Positions 23,560-30,161 of a DNA stretch of 30,161 nt are shown piece after piece. How positions within the stretch are numbered: position 1 is the first letter of the stretch; every line of letters begins with the position of its first letter. The notes below the pieces were generated by a model. The model was given only the letters and a program-made list of their open reading frames with translations, had not been told where the DNA came from and ran no database searches. A program made the translations under genes and the position numbers. Source of the stretch: an uncultured Collinsella sp. Lineage in GTDB: Bacteria; Actinomycetota; Coriobacteriia; Coriobacteriales; Coriobacteriaceae. Where the stretch lies: contig URNQ01000003.1 of assembly GCA_900549245.1 (NCBI GenBank), positions 1 to 30,161 on the forward strand. The letters run 5' to 3'.

Positions 23560-23673
23560 ATGAAGGTACGTCCTTCGGTCAAGAAGATGTGCGATAAGTG
23601 CAAAATCATTAGGCGCCATGGCAAGGTCCTCGTCATTTGCGAGAACCCCCGTCATAAGCAGCGTCAGGGTTAA
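23560..23673 (+). CDS. rpmJ: 50S ribosomal protein L36, zinc-binding
   Basis: The protein has 37 residues and starts at ATG 23560 after aaaggaag. The sequence MKVRPSVKKMCDKCKIIRRH is diagnostic. C11, C14, C27 and H32 form the zinc site, so this is the C+ form. It lies between infA and rpsM as in most bacteria. Confidence 0.97.
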   Translation: MKVRPSVKKMCDKCKIIRRHGKVLVICENPRHKQRQG

Positions 23674-23687
23674 GAGAGGAGACTACG

Positions 23688-24062
23688 TTGGCCCGTATTA
23701 ATGGTGTCGACCTCCCGCGTGAGAAGCGCGTTGAGATCGGTCTGACCTACATTTACGGCATCGGCCGCACCACTGCGACGAAGATCTGCGTCGAGTGCAA
23801 CGTTAACGTGGATACGCGCGTTAAGGACCTCACCGAGGATGAGGTTAACGCCATCCGCGATTATATCGATAAGAACCAGATCATGGTTGAGGGCGACCTC
23901 CGCCGTGAGCGCAACCAGAACGTCAAGCGCCTTATGGACATCGGCTGCAACCGCGGCCTTCGTCACCGCAAGGGCCTCCCGGTCCGCGGCCAGCGCACCC
24001 ACACTAACGCTCGTACCCGCAAGGGCCCGAAGCGTCAGATCGGTGCTAAGAAGAAGAAATAA
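23688..24062 (+). CDS. rpsM: 30S ribosomal protein S13
   Basis: The protein has 124 residues and starts at TTG 23688 (ARINGVDLPREKRVEIGLTY) after gagaggag. The helix-two-turn-helix region YIYGIGRTTA and the C-terminal signature LPVRGQRTHTNARTRKGP are complete. It contacts P-site tRNA and the 5S bridge. Basic tail KRQIGAKKKK. Confidence 0.98.
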   Translation: MARINGVDLPREKRVEIGLTYIYGIGRTTATKICVECNVNVDTRVKDLTEDEVNAIRDYIDKNQIMVEGDLRRERNQNVKRLMDIGCNRGLRHRKGLPVRGQRTHTNARTRKGPKRQIGAKKKK

Positions 24063-24076
24063 GGAGCGCTAGATAG

Positions 24077-24481
24077 ATGGCTACTGCTAAGAAGAACGTT
24101 CGCGCTGCCCGTCTGAAGCGCGCGGACCGTAAGAACATTTCCGTGGGCCAGGCTCACATTCGTTCTACGTTCAACAACACGATCGTTTCGATCACCGATC
24201 CCCAGGGCAACGTCATTTCCTGGAAGTCGGCTGGCCAGGTGGGCTTCAAGGGCTCCCGTAAGTCCACGCCGTTCGCTGCCCAGATGGCTGCCGAGGCTGC
24301 TGCCAAGCAGGCCATGGAGCACGGTATGAAGAAGGTTTCCGTCTTCGTCAAGGGCCCCGGCTCCGGTCGTGAGACCGCCATCCGCTCTCTCCAGGCTGCT
24401 GGCCTCGAGGTCTCGAGCATCCAGGACAAGACCCCCATTCCGCACAACGGCTGCCGCCCCAAGAAGCGTCGCCGCGTGTAA
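24077..24481 (+). CDS. rpsK: 30S ribosomal protein S11
   Basis: The protein has 134 residues and starts at ATG 24077 after aaggag. GQAHIRSTFNNTIVSITDPQ, SRKSTPFAAQMAAEAAAK and the closing PIPHNGCRPKKRRRV are diagnostic. It lies in the platform near the Shine-Dalgarno helix. Confidence 0.98.
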   Translation: MATAKKNVRAARLKRADRKNISVGQAHIRSTFNNTIVSITDPQGNVISWKSAGQVGFKGSRKSTPFAAQMAAEAAAKQAMEHGMKKVSVFVKGPGSGRETAIRSLQAAGLEVSSIQDKTPIPHNGCRPKKRRRV

Positions 24482-24500
24482 CTGAAAGGATCGTATCAAT

Positions 24501-25097
24501 ATGGCAATCGACAGGACTCCTGTTCTTAAGCGCTGCCGTCAGCTCGGGATCGATCCCGCTGAGCTCGGTTACAGCAGCAAGAAGGAATCTATCCGTCAGC
24601 CCAAGCGCCGTCGCAAGGAATCTGAGTACGGCATGCAGCTGCGCGAGAAGCAGAAGGTCAAGTTCATCTATGGCGTTCTGGAGAAGCAGTTCCACGGCTA
24701 CTTCAACAAGGCCCGCAAGATGAACGGCGTCACCGGTGAGAACCTCATGATCATCCTTGAGTCTCGCCTCGACAACGTCGTCTTCCGTCTTGGCTTCGCC
24801 CGCACCCGCAAAGAGGCTCGTCAGTCCGTCCGTCACGGTCACTTCACCGTGAACGGCAAGCGCGTGGACATCCCGTCCTACCGCGTCAAGGCCGGCGACG
24901 TCGTCGCTGTCGGCGAGAAGTTCCGTGACCTCCTCCCCATCAAGGAGGCCCTGATTTCCTCCGAGCGCTTTGAGGTCCCTGGCTGGCTCGAGGTCGATAT
25001 CGAGAAGCTGTCTGGTAACGTGCTCGCTCTGCCGACGCGTGAGCAGATCAGCGGTGATATCAACGAGCAGCTCATCGTCGAGCTCTACTCTAAGTAG
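24501..25097 (+). CDS. rpsD: 30S ribosomal protein S4
   Basis: The protein has 198 residues and starts at ATG 24501 after gaaagga. It has the N-terminal S4 domain, then the S4 RNA-binding fold with ESRLDNVVFRLGFARTRKEARQ and VRHGHFTVNGKRVDIPSYRV. No N-terminal zinc ribbon of the C+ type is seen. In many bacteria S4 represses the alpha operon; no target pseudoknot was identified here. Confidence 0.98.
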   Translation: MAIDRTPVLKRCRQLGIDPAELGYSSKKESIRQPKRRRKESEYGMQLREKQKVKFIYGVLEKQFHGYFNKARKMNGVTGENLMIILESRLDNVVFRLGFARTRKEARQSVRHGHFTVNGKRVDIPSYRVKAGDVVAVGEKFRDLLPIKEALISSERFEVPGWLEVDIEKLSGNVLALPTREQISGDINEQLIVELYSK

Positions 25098-25129
25098 TCC
25101 ATCCGGGCTGCTGAGGCTGGAGGTAATAC

Positions 25130-26071
25130 ATGTCAGAATTCATTAGGCCTCAGGTTCAGGTCGAAGAGATCAACGAGACGTCTGCTCGTGTCTCCGTCGA
25201 GCCGCTCGAGCGTGGCTACGGCGATACGCTGGGTAACTCCCTTCGTCGCGTACTTCTGTCCTCGCTCGAGGGTGCCGCCGTCGAGGCTATTCAGATCGAT
25301 GGTGCACAGCACGAGTTCATGACCATCCCTAACATGGTCGAGGATGTCACCGACATCGTCCTGAATGTCAAGGGTCTTGTCTTCAGGGCTCTCGGCACGA
25401 CCGACGAGGCGACCGCCACCATTTCTGTTGACGGCCCCTGCGAGGTCACCGGTGCGGACTTCTTTATTCCGTCCGAGTTTGAGCTGGTCAACCCCGAGCA
25501 GCACATCGCTACGCTTACCGAGGGTGGCCATCTCACCATGAGCATGCGCATCGGCTATGGCCGCGGCTATGTCTCTGGCGAGGCTAACAAGCGCGACAAC
25601 GATCCCATCGGTGTGATCCACGTCGACTCGCTGTACTCGCCGGTGTCCCGTTGCGCCAAGCTCGTTGAGGCTTGCCGTGTCGGTCAGCACACCGACTACG
25701 ACCGCCTTGTCCTCGAGATCGAGACCAACGGCTCCATCGCCCCGCGCGACGCCGTGGTCCAGGCTGCCAATATCATCAACCAGCATATGGCCGCCTTTAT
25801 GAACCTTGCCGAGACCCCCGAGGTCGAGGAGGAGGCTTCGATCTTCGCTCCCGAGGTCACCAACGACAACGCCGAGCTGGACAAGCAGATCGAGGATCTG
25901 GACCTTTCCGTCCGTTCCTACAACTGCCTTAAGCGCGCCAGCATTCACTCGGTCCGTCAGCTCGTTGAGTTCTCGGAGAACGATCTGCTCAACATCCGTA
26001 ACTTCGGTGTTAAGTCGATCGAGGAAGTGAAGGACAAGCTTGAGTCCATGGGCCTGAGCCTGAAGGCTTAA
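25130..26071 (+). CDS. rpoA: DNA-directed RNA polymerase alpha subunit
   Basis: The protein has 313 residues and starts at ATG 25130 after ggaggtaa. The N-terminal assembly domain shows FVVEPLERGYG-like VSVEPLERGYGDTLGNSLRR and LLSSLEGAAV. The C-terminal DNA- and activator-binding domain shows LDLSVRSYNCLKRASIHSV and NLRNFG-like IRNFGVKSIEEVKDKL. A linker of acidic character joins them around residues 225-250. Confidence 0.98.
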   Translation: MSEFIRPQVQVEEINETSARVSVEPLERGYGDTLGNSLRRVLLSSLEGAAVEAIQIDGAQHEFMTIPNMVEDVTDIVLNVKGLVFRALGTTDEATATISVDGPCEVTGADFFIPSEFELVNPEQHIATLTEGGHLTMSMRIGYGRGYVSGEANKRDNDPIGVIHVDSLYSPVSRCAKLVEACRVGQHTDYDRLVLEIETNGSIAPRDAVVQAANIINQHMAAFMNLAETPEVEEEASIFAPEVTNDNAELDKQIEDLDLSVRSYNCLKRASIHSVRQLVEFSENDLLNIRNFGVKSIEEVKDKLESMGLSLKA

Positions 26072-26101
26072 TGCTTCGCATATTTGAGGAGAAACTAGAC
26101 C

Positions 26102-26584
26102 ATGCGTCACAACGTTAAGAAGGGCCTGAAGCTCGGCACCGATGCGAGCCACACCAAGGCCATGAAGAAGAGCCTTGCTAAGGCCCTCTTCGAGAACGAC
26201 CGCATCAAGACCACCGAGACCCGCGCTAAGGCGCTGCGTTCGGTCGTCGATCCGATCATCACTTGGGCCAAGAAGGGCGACCTGCACTCTCGTCGTCTGG
26301 CTATCGCCAAGCTCGGCGATAAGCAGCTCGTTGCCGAGATCTTCGACAAGGCTGCCCAGGGCATGTGGCAGGACCGCAACGGCGGTTACACCCGCATCAT
26401 GAAGCTCGGTAACCGTAAGGGCGACAACGCTCCCATCGTTATCATGGAGCTCGTCACCGAGCCTTGCACGCCTAAGGCCAAGAAGGCTGCTCCGGCCCCC
26501 AAGAAGGCCGCTGCTCCCAAGAAGGTCGAGGCTGTCGAGGAGACCGCTGCCGAGGAGGCTCCTGCTGAGGAGACCGCTGAGTAG
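26102..26584 (+). CDS. rplQ: 50S ribosomal protein L17 with Ala/Lys/Glu-rich tail
   Basis: The protein has 160 residues and starts at ATG 26102 after gaggaga. The core MRHNVKKGLKLGTDASH, TTETRAKALR and NGGYTRIMKLGNRKGDNAP is normal L17. It carries an extra tail of about 40 residues (KAAPAPKKAAAPKK, then EETAAEEAPAEE), a low-complexity extension common in actinobacterial L17. It is the last gene of the block and a terminator follows 27 bp later. Confidence 0.97.
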   Translation: MRHNVKKGLKLGTDASHTKAMKKSLAKALFENDRIKTTETRAKALRSVVDPIITWAKKGDLHSRRLAIAKLGDKQLVAEIFDKAAQGMWQDRNGGYTRIMKLGNRKGDNAPIVIMELVTEPCTPKAKKAAPAPKKAAAPKKVEAVEETAAEEAPAEETAE

Positions 26585-26610
26585 ACATTCCGTCTGCATA
26601 GGCTATATTC

Positions 26611-26641
26611 GAGGGGTACGTTCGCGTACCCCTCTTTTTTT
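26611..26641 (+). terminator. Rho-independent terminator of the ribosomal operon
   Basis: Perfect 10-bp stem gaggggtacg/cgtacccctc (26611-26620 with 26625-26634) around a ttcg tetraloop, followed by seven T. Confidence 0.95.
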
Positions 26642-26676
26642 GTCGCGATACCGTTGCTTGTTTGTTGGGAGCGCCC

Positions 26677-27501
26677 ATGACTGCGCCGTCTGATTTCAAT
26701 TCGATTTCCGAGCTTGACGCCACGCTCGTATTTCGCGTGGCCTATGATGGCTCGTCGTATAGCGGATTTGCCGAGCAGCCGGGACAGACGACGGTTGCGG
26801 GTGAGCTACGTCGAGCCATCGAGACGCTGCTTCGCCGCCCGATCGATCTGACGTGCGCGGGGCGTACCGATGCCGGCGTGCATGCCGTGGCTCAGTACAT
26901 CAGCGTGCCCGTAACGGACGCTGAGCTCGCTTGTACGCGCCGTAGGTGGCTGCGGGCTATGGATGCCCTGCTGCCCAAAGATATCGCCATAAACGAGGTC
27001 TACAAGGCCCGTAAAGGCTTTTCTGCACGTTTTGACGCGCGTTCCCGTACGTATACGTACCGTATTGCCGATCGAGATGCGCGCCCCGTGCTGTCCCGCG
27101 GTGCCGTGTGGTGGCATCGCTATCCCTTGGATGTAAAGGCTATGTCTGCTGCCTGCCCCGCTCTGCTGGGCGAGCAGGACTTTAAAAGCTTTTGCAAGGT
27201 TGCCTCGGCCGTTGGCAAGCCCACGCATCGCTGCGTGATGCGTGCCGAATTTGGCCATGAGGTTGCGTTTGGCGAGGACATCCTGACGTTCACCATCGAG
27301 GGCAATGCGTTTCTGCATTCGATGGTCCGTACGATCGTGGGCACGCTTGTCGAGATTGGCATGCATCGCCGTGAACCCGAGTGGATGCGTGAGGTTATCG
27401 ATGCTTGCGACCGTACCGCTGCGGGCCCCACGGCTCCTGCCTGCGGCCTTACGTTTATGGGCGTGGATTACGATCCCGCCGAGCTTGTCGTGCTCGACTA
27501 G
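26677..27501 (+). CDS. truA: tRNA pseudouridine(38-40) synthase TruA
   Basis: The protein has 274 residues. ATG 26677 was chosen over the upstream TTG codons because it gives the more normal N-terminus, although its ribosome-binding site (gggag) is weak and close. VAYDGSSYSGFAEQPGQTTV and CAGRTDAGVHA with catalytic D65 identify the family. FSARFDARSRTYTYRI and FLHSMVRTIVGTLVEIG complete the signature. It modifies positions 38-40 of the tRNA anticodon stem. Its place just after rplQ is common in Gram-positive bacteria. Confidence 0.96.
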   Translation: MTAPSDFNSISELDATLVFRVAYDGSSYSGFAEQPGQTTVAGELRRAIETLLRRPIDLTCAGRTDAGVHAVAQYISVPVTDAELACTRRRWLRAMDALLPKDIAINEVYKARKGFSARFDARSRTYTYRIADRDARPVLSRGAVWWHRYPLDVKAMSAACPALLGEQDFKSFCKVASAVGKPTHRCVMRAEFGHEVAFGEDILTFTIEGNAFLHSMVRTIVGTLVEIGMHRREPEWMREVIDACDRTAAGPTAPACGLTFMGVDYDPAELVVLD

Positions 27502-27662
27502 GGGAGGGCTCGACGTCTCGTGCGTCGACACCTGTCATCTGTGGGCTGCGCGTGTGCAACATCTGTTCTTGGCGTGCAATGCAACCGGTGTCTCATTGCT
27601 TTTATTGCCGGGGTGTACCATGAACCACGGTTTGATTCATTGCTGTCGAGAGGACGGATAAT

Positions 27663-28703
27663 TTGGTTCGACGTGGCTCGCATCCGCGACTTTCGGTGAT
27701 CCTTGTGGTAGAAGGCTCGCCCAGCTATGCGATGCGTGCGCTCGAGAGTATCCAGAACCAAGACCTCTACGATTTGCAGATTGTCGTTGTCTGCCGCGAT
27801 GCTGCGCCCGGTGTGCGCCATTCGCTTCAAGTTGCTGCCGACAGGGACATCCATATTGATTTGATTGACGTCGAGGACGCGAAGCGCGGCGCTTGTCTTC
27901 GTGCCGGTTTTGATGCCTCGCGCGGCTCTCAAATCATCGCCATGAACGCCGATGAGTGGTTTGCTCCGCAGGCCCTTTCCAAGATGGTCGATATCGCGTG
28001 CGATACTGCGGCAGACATAGTGTTCCCTACGGTGTCGCTCGACCGCTATGATGCACATCGAGATCGCCATTCGCGCGTCTTGGATGCTACTCATATTTCC
28101 ATTGATAGCAAATCTTCGATGGTGGCCGGGCTGCCTCAGTTGATTTTAGGCGGCCTAGTCGTTCAGACCTCTGGCGTGATGTACAGCCGCTCGCTGTTTG
28201 AGACATGCCTTTTGTGCGACAAGGCGTTTCGCACAGTTGGGTTTATGGCATGCGCGCTCTCGCAGGCACGATTCGTGTCCGGCTGCGGCGACGCTTGTTT
28301 CCACGCGGTGGCACCTAAGCTTACAGATGCCTTTGATCCCACCATGTATGCCAGGATATCCGATAACACTCGAGCGCTCGACGAGCTTGCGGACTCACTC
28401 TCGGAAGCAGATAGCGGTGGTCGGCTCAAGCTGGCAAGCCAAAAGTTCTACTTTGCCGGACTGGTCGCCTGCATCGAGAATTTGTGTTTGAGCCCGCATG
28501 GAGTGTCGTCAATCGAGCGTTCCGCCCGCATGCGTGATATGCTCGAGGCGCCTCGAACCCGTCAAATGGTCGCCGCGCTCAAGGATAACCATCGGGGGCT
28601 CGGTCTGTTGTTTGGGCCGATCGCTAGCGCCAAGCCCGCGCGTTGCGTGATGTGTACGCATCTGGCAGCTTTTCTTAACCGGACGGGCGCAAAAACCGCC
28701 TAA
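27663..28703 (+). CDS. Glycosyltransferase family 2-like protein
   Basis: The protein has 346 residues and starts at TTG 27663 (VRRGSHPRLSVILVVEGS) after gagagga. The GT-A fold is suggested by LSVILVVEGSPSYAMRALESI, the strand DLQIVVVCRD, and IIAMNADEWFAPQALSKM (about residues 92-109) at the position of the DxD metal site, here N-A-D with D97. FPTVSLDRYD and SGVMYSRSLFE match the middle of family 2 enzymes. There are no membrane segments, so it is cytoplasmic. The acceptor is unknown; a cell-surface glycan is possible. The C-terminal third is not recognisable. Confidence 0.65.
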   Translation: MVRRGSHPRLSVILVVEGSPSYAMRALESIQNQDLYDLQIVVVCRDAAPGVRHSLQVAADRDIHIDLIDVEDAKRGACLRAGFDASRGSQIIAMNADEWFAPQALSKMVDIACDTAADIVFPTVSLDRYDAHRDRHSRVLDATHISIDSKSSMVAGLPQLILGGLVVQTSGVMYSRSLFETCLLCDKAFRTVGFMACALSQARFVSGCGDACFHAVAPKLTDAFDPTMYARISDNTRALDELADSLSEADSGGRLKLASQKFYFAGLVACIENLCLSPHGVSSIERSARMRDMLEAPRTRQMVAALKDNHRGLGLLFGPIASAKPARCVMCTHLAAFLNRTGAKTA

Positions 28704-28714
28704 ACGGCTCATTA

Positions 28715-28742
28715 CGAAACAAATTTGCATAGAATTGTTTCG
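28715..28742. promoter_or_regulatory. 8-bp inverted repeat upstream of argR
   Basis: Arms cgaaacaa (28715-28722) and ttgtttcg (28735-28742) enclose a 12-nt A+T-rich centre. It begins 12 bases after the glycosyltransferase stop and is followed by no T-run. An operator or a weak terminator is possible. Confidence 0.35.
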
Positions 28743-28787
28743 AAATGCGTTCTTATACACAAAAGCCTTCAAATAGCGTTAAACTAT

Positions 28788-28802
28788 TCAATCACTGATT
28801 GA
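28788..28802. promoter_or_regulatory. 15-bp palindrome just upstream of argR
   Basis: TCAATCACTGATTGA is symmetric about its central base and ends 33 bp before the argR start. It is not a good match to the classical TGAAT/ATTCA Arg box, so assignment to ArgR autoregulation is tentative. Confidence 0.4.
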
Positions 28803-28835
28803 TTGTCTCCGCCATCTTTTGGAGTGAGGGTTTGT

Positions 28836-29273
28836 ATGGCTAAAAAACGCAATGGGCGCCAGGATGCCATTAGAGATATTGTGCGCAATAAGGACGTCCG
28901 CACGCAGCGTGTGCTGGTCGATGAGCTCCGTGCTATGGGCTTTGATTGCACGCAGGCGACTGTCTCTCGCGATATTGCCGATATGGGGCTGCGTAAGCTC
29001 CCTGAGGGCATCTATGTTCTGGCAGAGGACCTGCACCTGCAGCGCATGGTTTCCGAGCTCGTAACGGGCGTTCTGCGTACCGATAATCTGGTTATGATCA
29101 AGGCTCAGCCTGGCACGGCTTCCGGCATCGCCGCCGCCGTTGATGCGGCAGAGTTGCCCGATGTGCTTGGCTCGCTTGCCGGCAACGATACGATTTTGGT
29201 CATTGCCCAGACGGCCGAGGACGGCGAGCGTCTCGAGGCGCTGATCAATAAGCTGAGCAATTCTCGCAAGTAG
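28836..29273 (+). CDS. argR: Arginine repressor ArgR
   Basis: The protein has 145 residues, normal for ArgR. ATG 28836 (MAKKRNGRQDAIRDIV) was chosen over the in-frame upstream codon at 28803 because ggagtgaggg precedes it. The N-terminal winged helix contains LVDELRAMGFDCTQATVSRD; the C-terminal hexamerisation and arginine-binding domain shows KAQPGTASGIAAAVDAAELP and LAGNDTILVIAQ. It controls arginine metabolism with L-arginine as corepressor. It stands alone here, with no arg biosynthesis genes nearby. Confidence 0.95.
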   Translation: MAKKRNGRQDAIRDIVRNKDVRTQRVLVDELRAMGFDCTQATVSRDIADMGLRKLPEGIYVLAEDLHLQRMVSELVTGVLRTDNLVMIKAQPGTASGIAAAVDAAELPDVLGSLAGNDTILVIAQTAEDGERLEALINKLSNSRK

Positions 29274-29324
29274 GCGTGCGGGTCGTGCGCTCGGCACTGC
29301 GTGCGCTTACATAGTGGCTTGTAA

Positions 29325-29358
29325 GGGGTATCGACGTTGGTCGGTACCCCCTTTTTTT
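29325..29358 (+). terminator. Rho-independent terminator after argR
   Basis: An 11-bp stem (29325-29335 with 29340-29350) with one G-U pair and loop gttg is followed by seven T. Confidence 0.92.
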
Positions 29359-29395
29359 GTTTGCTGGTATAACGACCGCCCAGTCGCTTCAAACT

Positions 29396-29434
29396 AAAAG
29401 GCCCCGAGCAGTTCAATAAGCTGCTCGGGGCCTT
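29396..29434 (-). terminator. Rho-independent terminator of the minus-strand penicillin-binding protein gene
   Basis: Perfect 14-bp arms aaggccccgagcag (29398-29411) and its complement (29421-29434) enclose a 9-nt loop. On the minus strand the stem is followed by TTTTAGTTT. It lies 22 bp past the stop codon. Confidence 0.93.
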
Positions 29435-29456
29435 GTTGGCTTTAGTCGCGTACTTC

Positions 29457-30161
29457 TTAGCCGACCGTATCGTCAGGCGTGGGCGAGGGGTCGGGAGTGG
29501 GAGTGGGCGTAGGCGTAGGCGTGCCGCCATCGCCGCCGGTCGAACCACCAGTGGAGCCGCCCGTCGAGCCACCGGTCGTACCGGTGCCGCCGGTGGTGTC
29601 GCCGCCCGTGGTCTCGGTGGTCGTGGTCGTCGTGGTAGTCGTTGTGGTGGTTTCCTCTTCGTCCTCGTTCTCGTCCTTGTCCTTGTCGTCGTTCTCCGAC
29701 TTCTTGGTGTTGTTGGTGCCGTAGAACTTCCAGACGCTGTTGTTCTTGTAGGTGGGCGCCGTTCCGGTCGCAAACTCCTCGCGCTCGGTACCGGTCAGAA
29801 CGGTGTTCATAAACCGCTTAAAGACAGGCAGGTTGGTGCTGTCGCCCAGCAGGTCCGTGCCGTATTTTTGGATGGGGATCTCGCCCGCGGAATAGCCGGT
29901 CCACAGGGCGCACGCCAGCTGCGGGGTATAGCCGCAGAACCACAGGTTGGTGGTGTTGTCGGTGGTGCCCGTCTTGCCGGCATAGGGCTGGTTGACACTC
30001 AGGGCGCCGGCAGCACCCGTACCGCTGCCCTTCATGACGCCGGACAGAACATCGGTGACCGCGGCGGCCTCGCCCTCGGTAAGCACCTGTGAGGGATTGT
30101 CGGTGTGCTGGTACAGCACCGAACCGGTACGAGAGTCAATCTCGGTGATGGCGATCGGCTG
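29457..30161 (-). CDS. Class A penicillin-binding protein, C-terminal part (5' truncated by window)
   Basis: The frame is open to the window edge (QPIAITEIDSRTGSVLYQHT), so about two thirds of the protein is outside. The transpeptidase third motif KTGTTDN (about 29970) and the following NLWFCGYTPQLACALWTGY are typical of PBP1a/1b-type bifunctional peptidoglycan synthases; TEGEAAAVTDVLSGVM precedes it. The SxxK and SxN motifs and the glycosyltransferase domain are not in the window. After the catalytic domain comes a low-complexity tail: KSENDDKDKDENEDEEE, a run of twelve Thr, Gly/Thr and GGSTGGST repeats, then PTPTPTPTPDPSPTPDD. The tail is extracytoplasmic and may span or bind the cell wall. 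Confidence 0.9.
   Translation of the reverse strand, partial: QPIAITEIDSRTGSVLYQHTDNPSQVLTEGEAAAVTDVLSGVMKGSGTGAAGALSVNQPYAGKTGTTDNTTNLWFCGYTPQLACALWTGYSAGEIPIQKYGTDLLGDSTNLPVFKRFMNTVLTGTEREEFATGTAPTYKNNSVWKFYGTNNTKKSENDDKDKDENEDEEETTTTTTTTTTTTETTGGDTTGGTGTTGGSTGGSTGGSTGGDGGTPTPTPTPTPDPSPTPDDTVG

Noticed and set aside
29433..30092. Plus-strand frame opposite the penicillin-binding protein
   Set aside because: It is the complement of the Thr/Gly/Pro repeats, and the minus strand carries the KTGTT catalytic motif and a terminator.

Overview
The window looks like a chromosomal segment of a high-G+C gut actinobacterium of the class Coriobacteriia, most likely Collinsella or a close relative. This is inferred from the G+C-rich codon use, the zinc-type S14 and L36 proteins, and the pairing of a selenium-linked molybdenum hydroxylase cluster with Collinsella-style AAA ATPase remnants and intergenic inverted repeats. 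No species marker gene (16S) is present, so the genus is an inference.

Region 1 (1-16494) is a catabolic and cofactor-maturation island matching the E. coli ygeW-ygeX-ygeY-ygeZ-yqeB-yqeC-ygfJ-xdhD gene set. It holds a 5'-truncated fused 2Fe-2S/molybdopterin hydroxylase (xdhD-like), a YheO/DauR-type regulator divergent from dpaL (diaminopropionate ammonia-lyase), then ygeY (M20 hydrolase), ygeW (transcarbamylase-like), mocA/ygfJ, hyuA/ygeZ (hydantoinase/dihydropyrimidinase), yqeC on the opposite strand, yqeB and xdhC. Together they suggest anaerobic breakdown of purines or related ureido compounds: hydroxylation by the Mo/Se enzyme, ring opening by the hydantoinase, carbamoyl and hydrolytic steps by YgeW and YgeY, and release of ammonia and pyruvate from 2,3-diaminopropionate by DpaL. 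MocA, YqeB, YqeC and XdhC would mature the Mo/Se cofactor.

Within region 1, 2490-6485 is an accessory patch. It contains an intact AAA/DUF234 ATPase behind a 25-bp perfect inverted repeat, palindromic repeats on both sides of that ATPase, a decayed DUF4143 ATPase fragment, a small unknown protein, three short direct repeats with a 33-bp period, and a proline/alanine-rich single-pass membrane protein.

Region 2 (16495-26641) is the distal spc and alpha ribosomal block: rplE-rpsN-rpsH-rplF-rplR-rpsE-rpmD-rplO-secY-adk-map-infA-rpmJ-rpsM-rpsK-rpsD-rpoA-rplQ, closed by a strong terminator. It starts at rplE; the usual preceding rplN and rplX are absent, and xdhC with a long inverted repeat lies there instead.

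Region 3 (26642-30161) holds truA, a family 2-like glycosyltransferase, argR, two back-to-back terminators, and the C-terminal part of a class A penicillin-binding protein on the minus strand that runs off the window.
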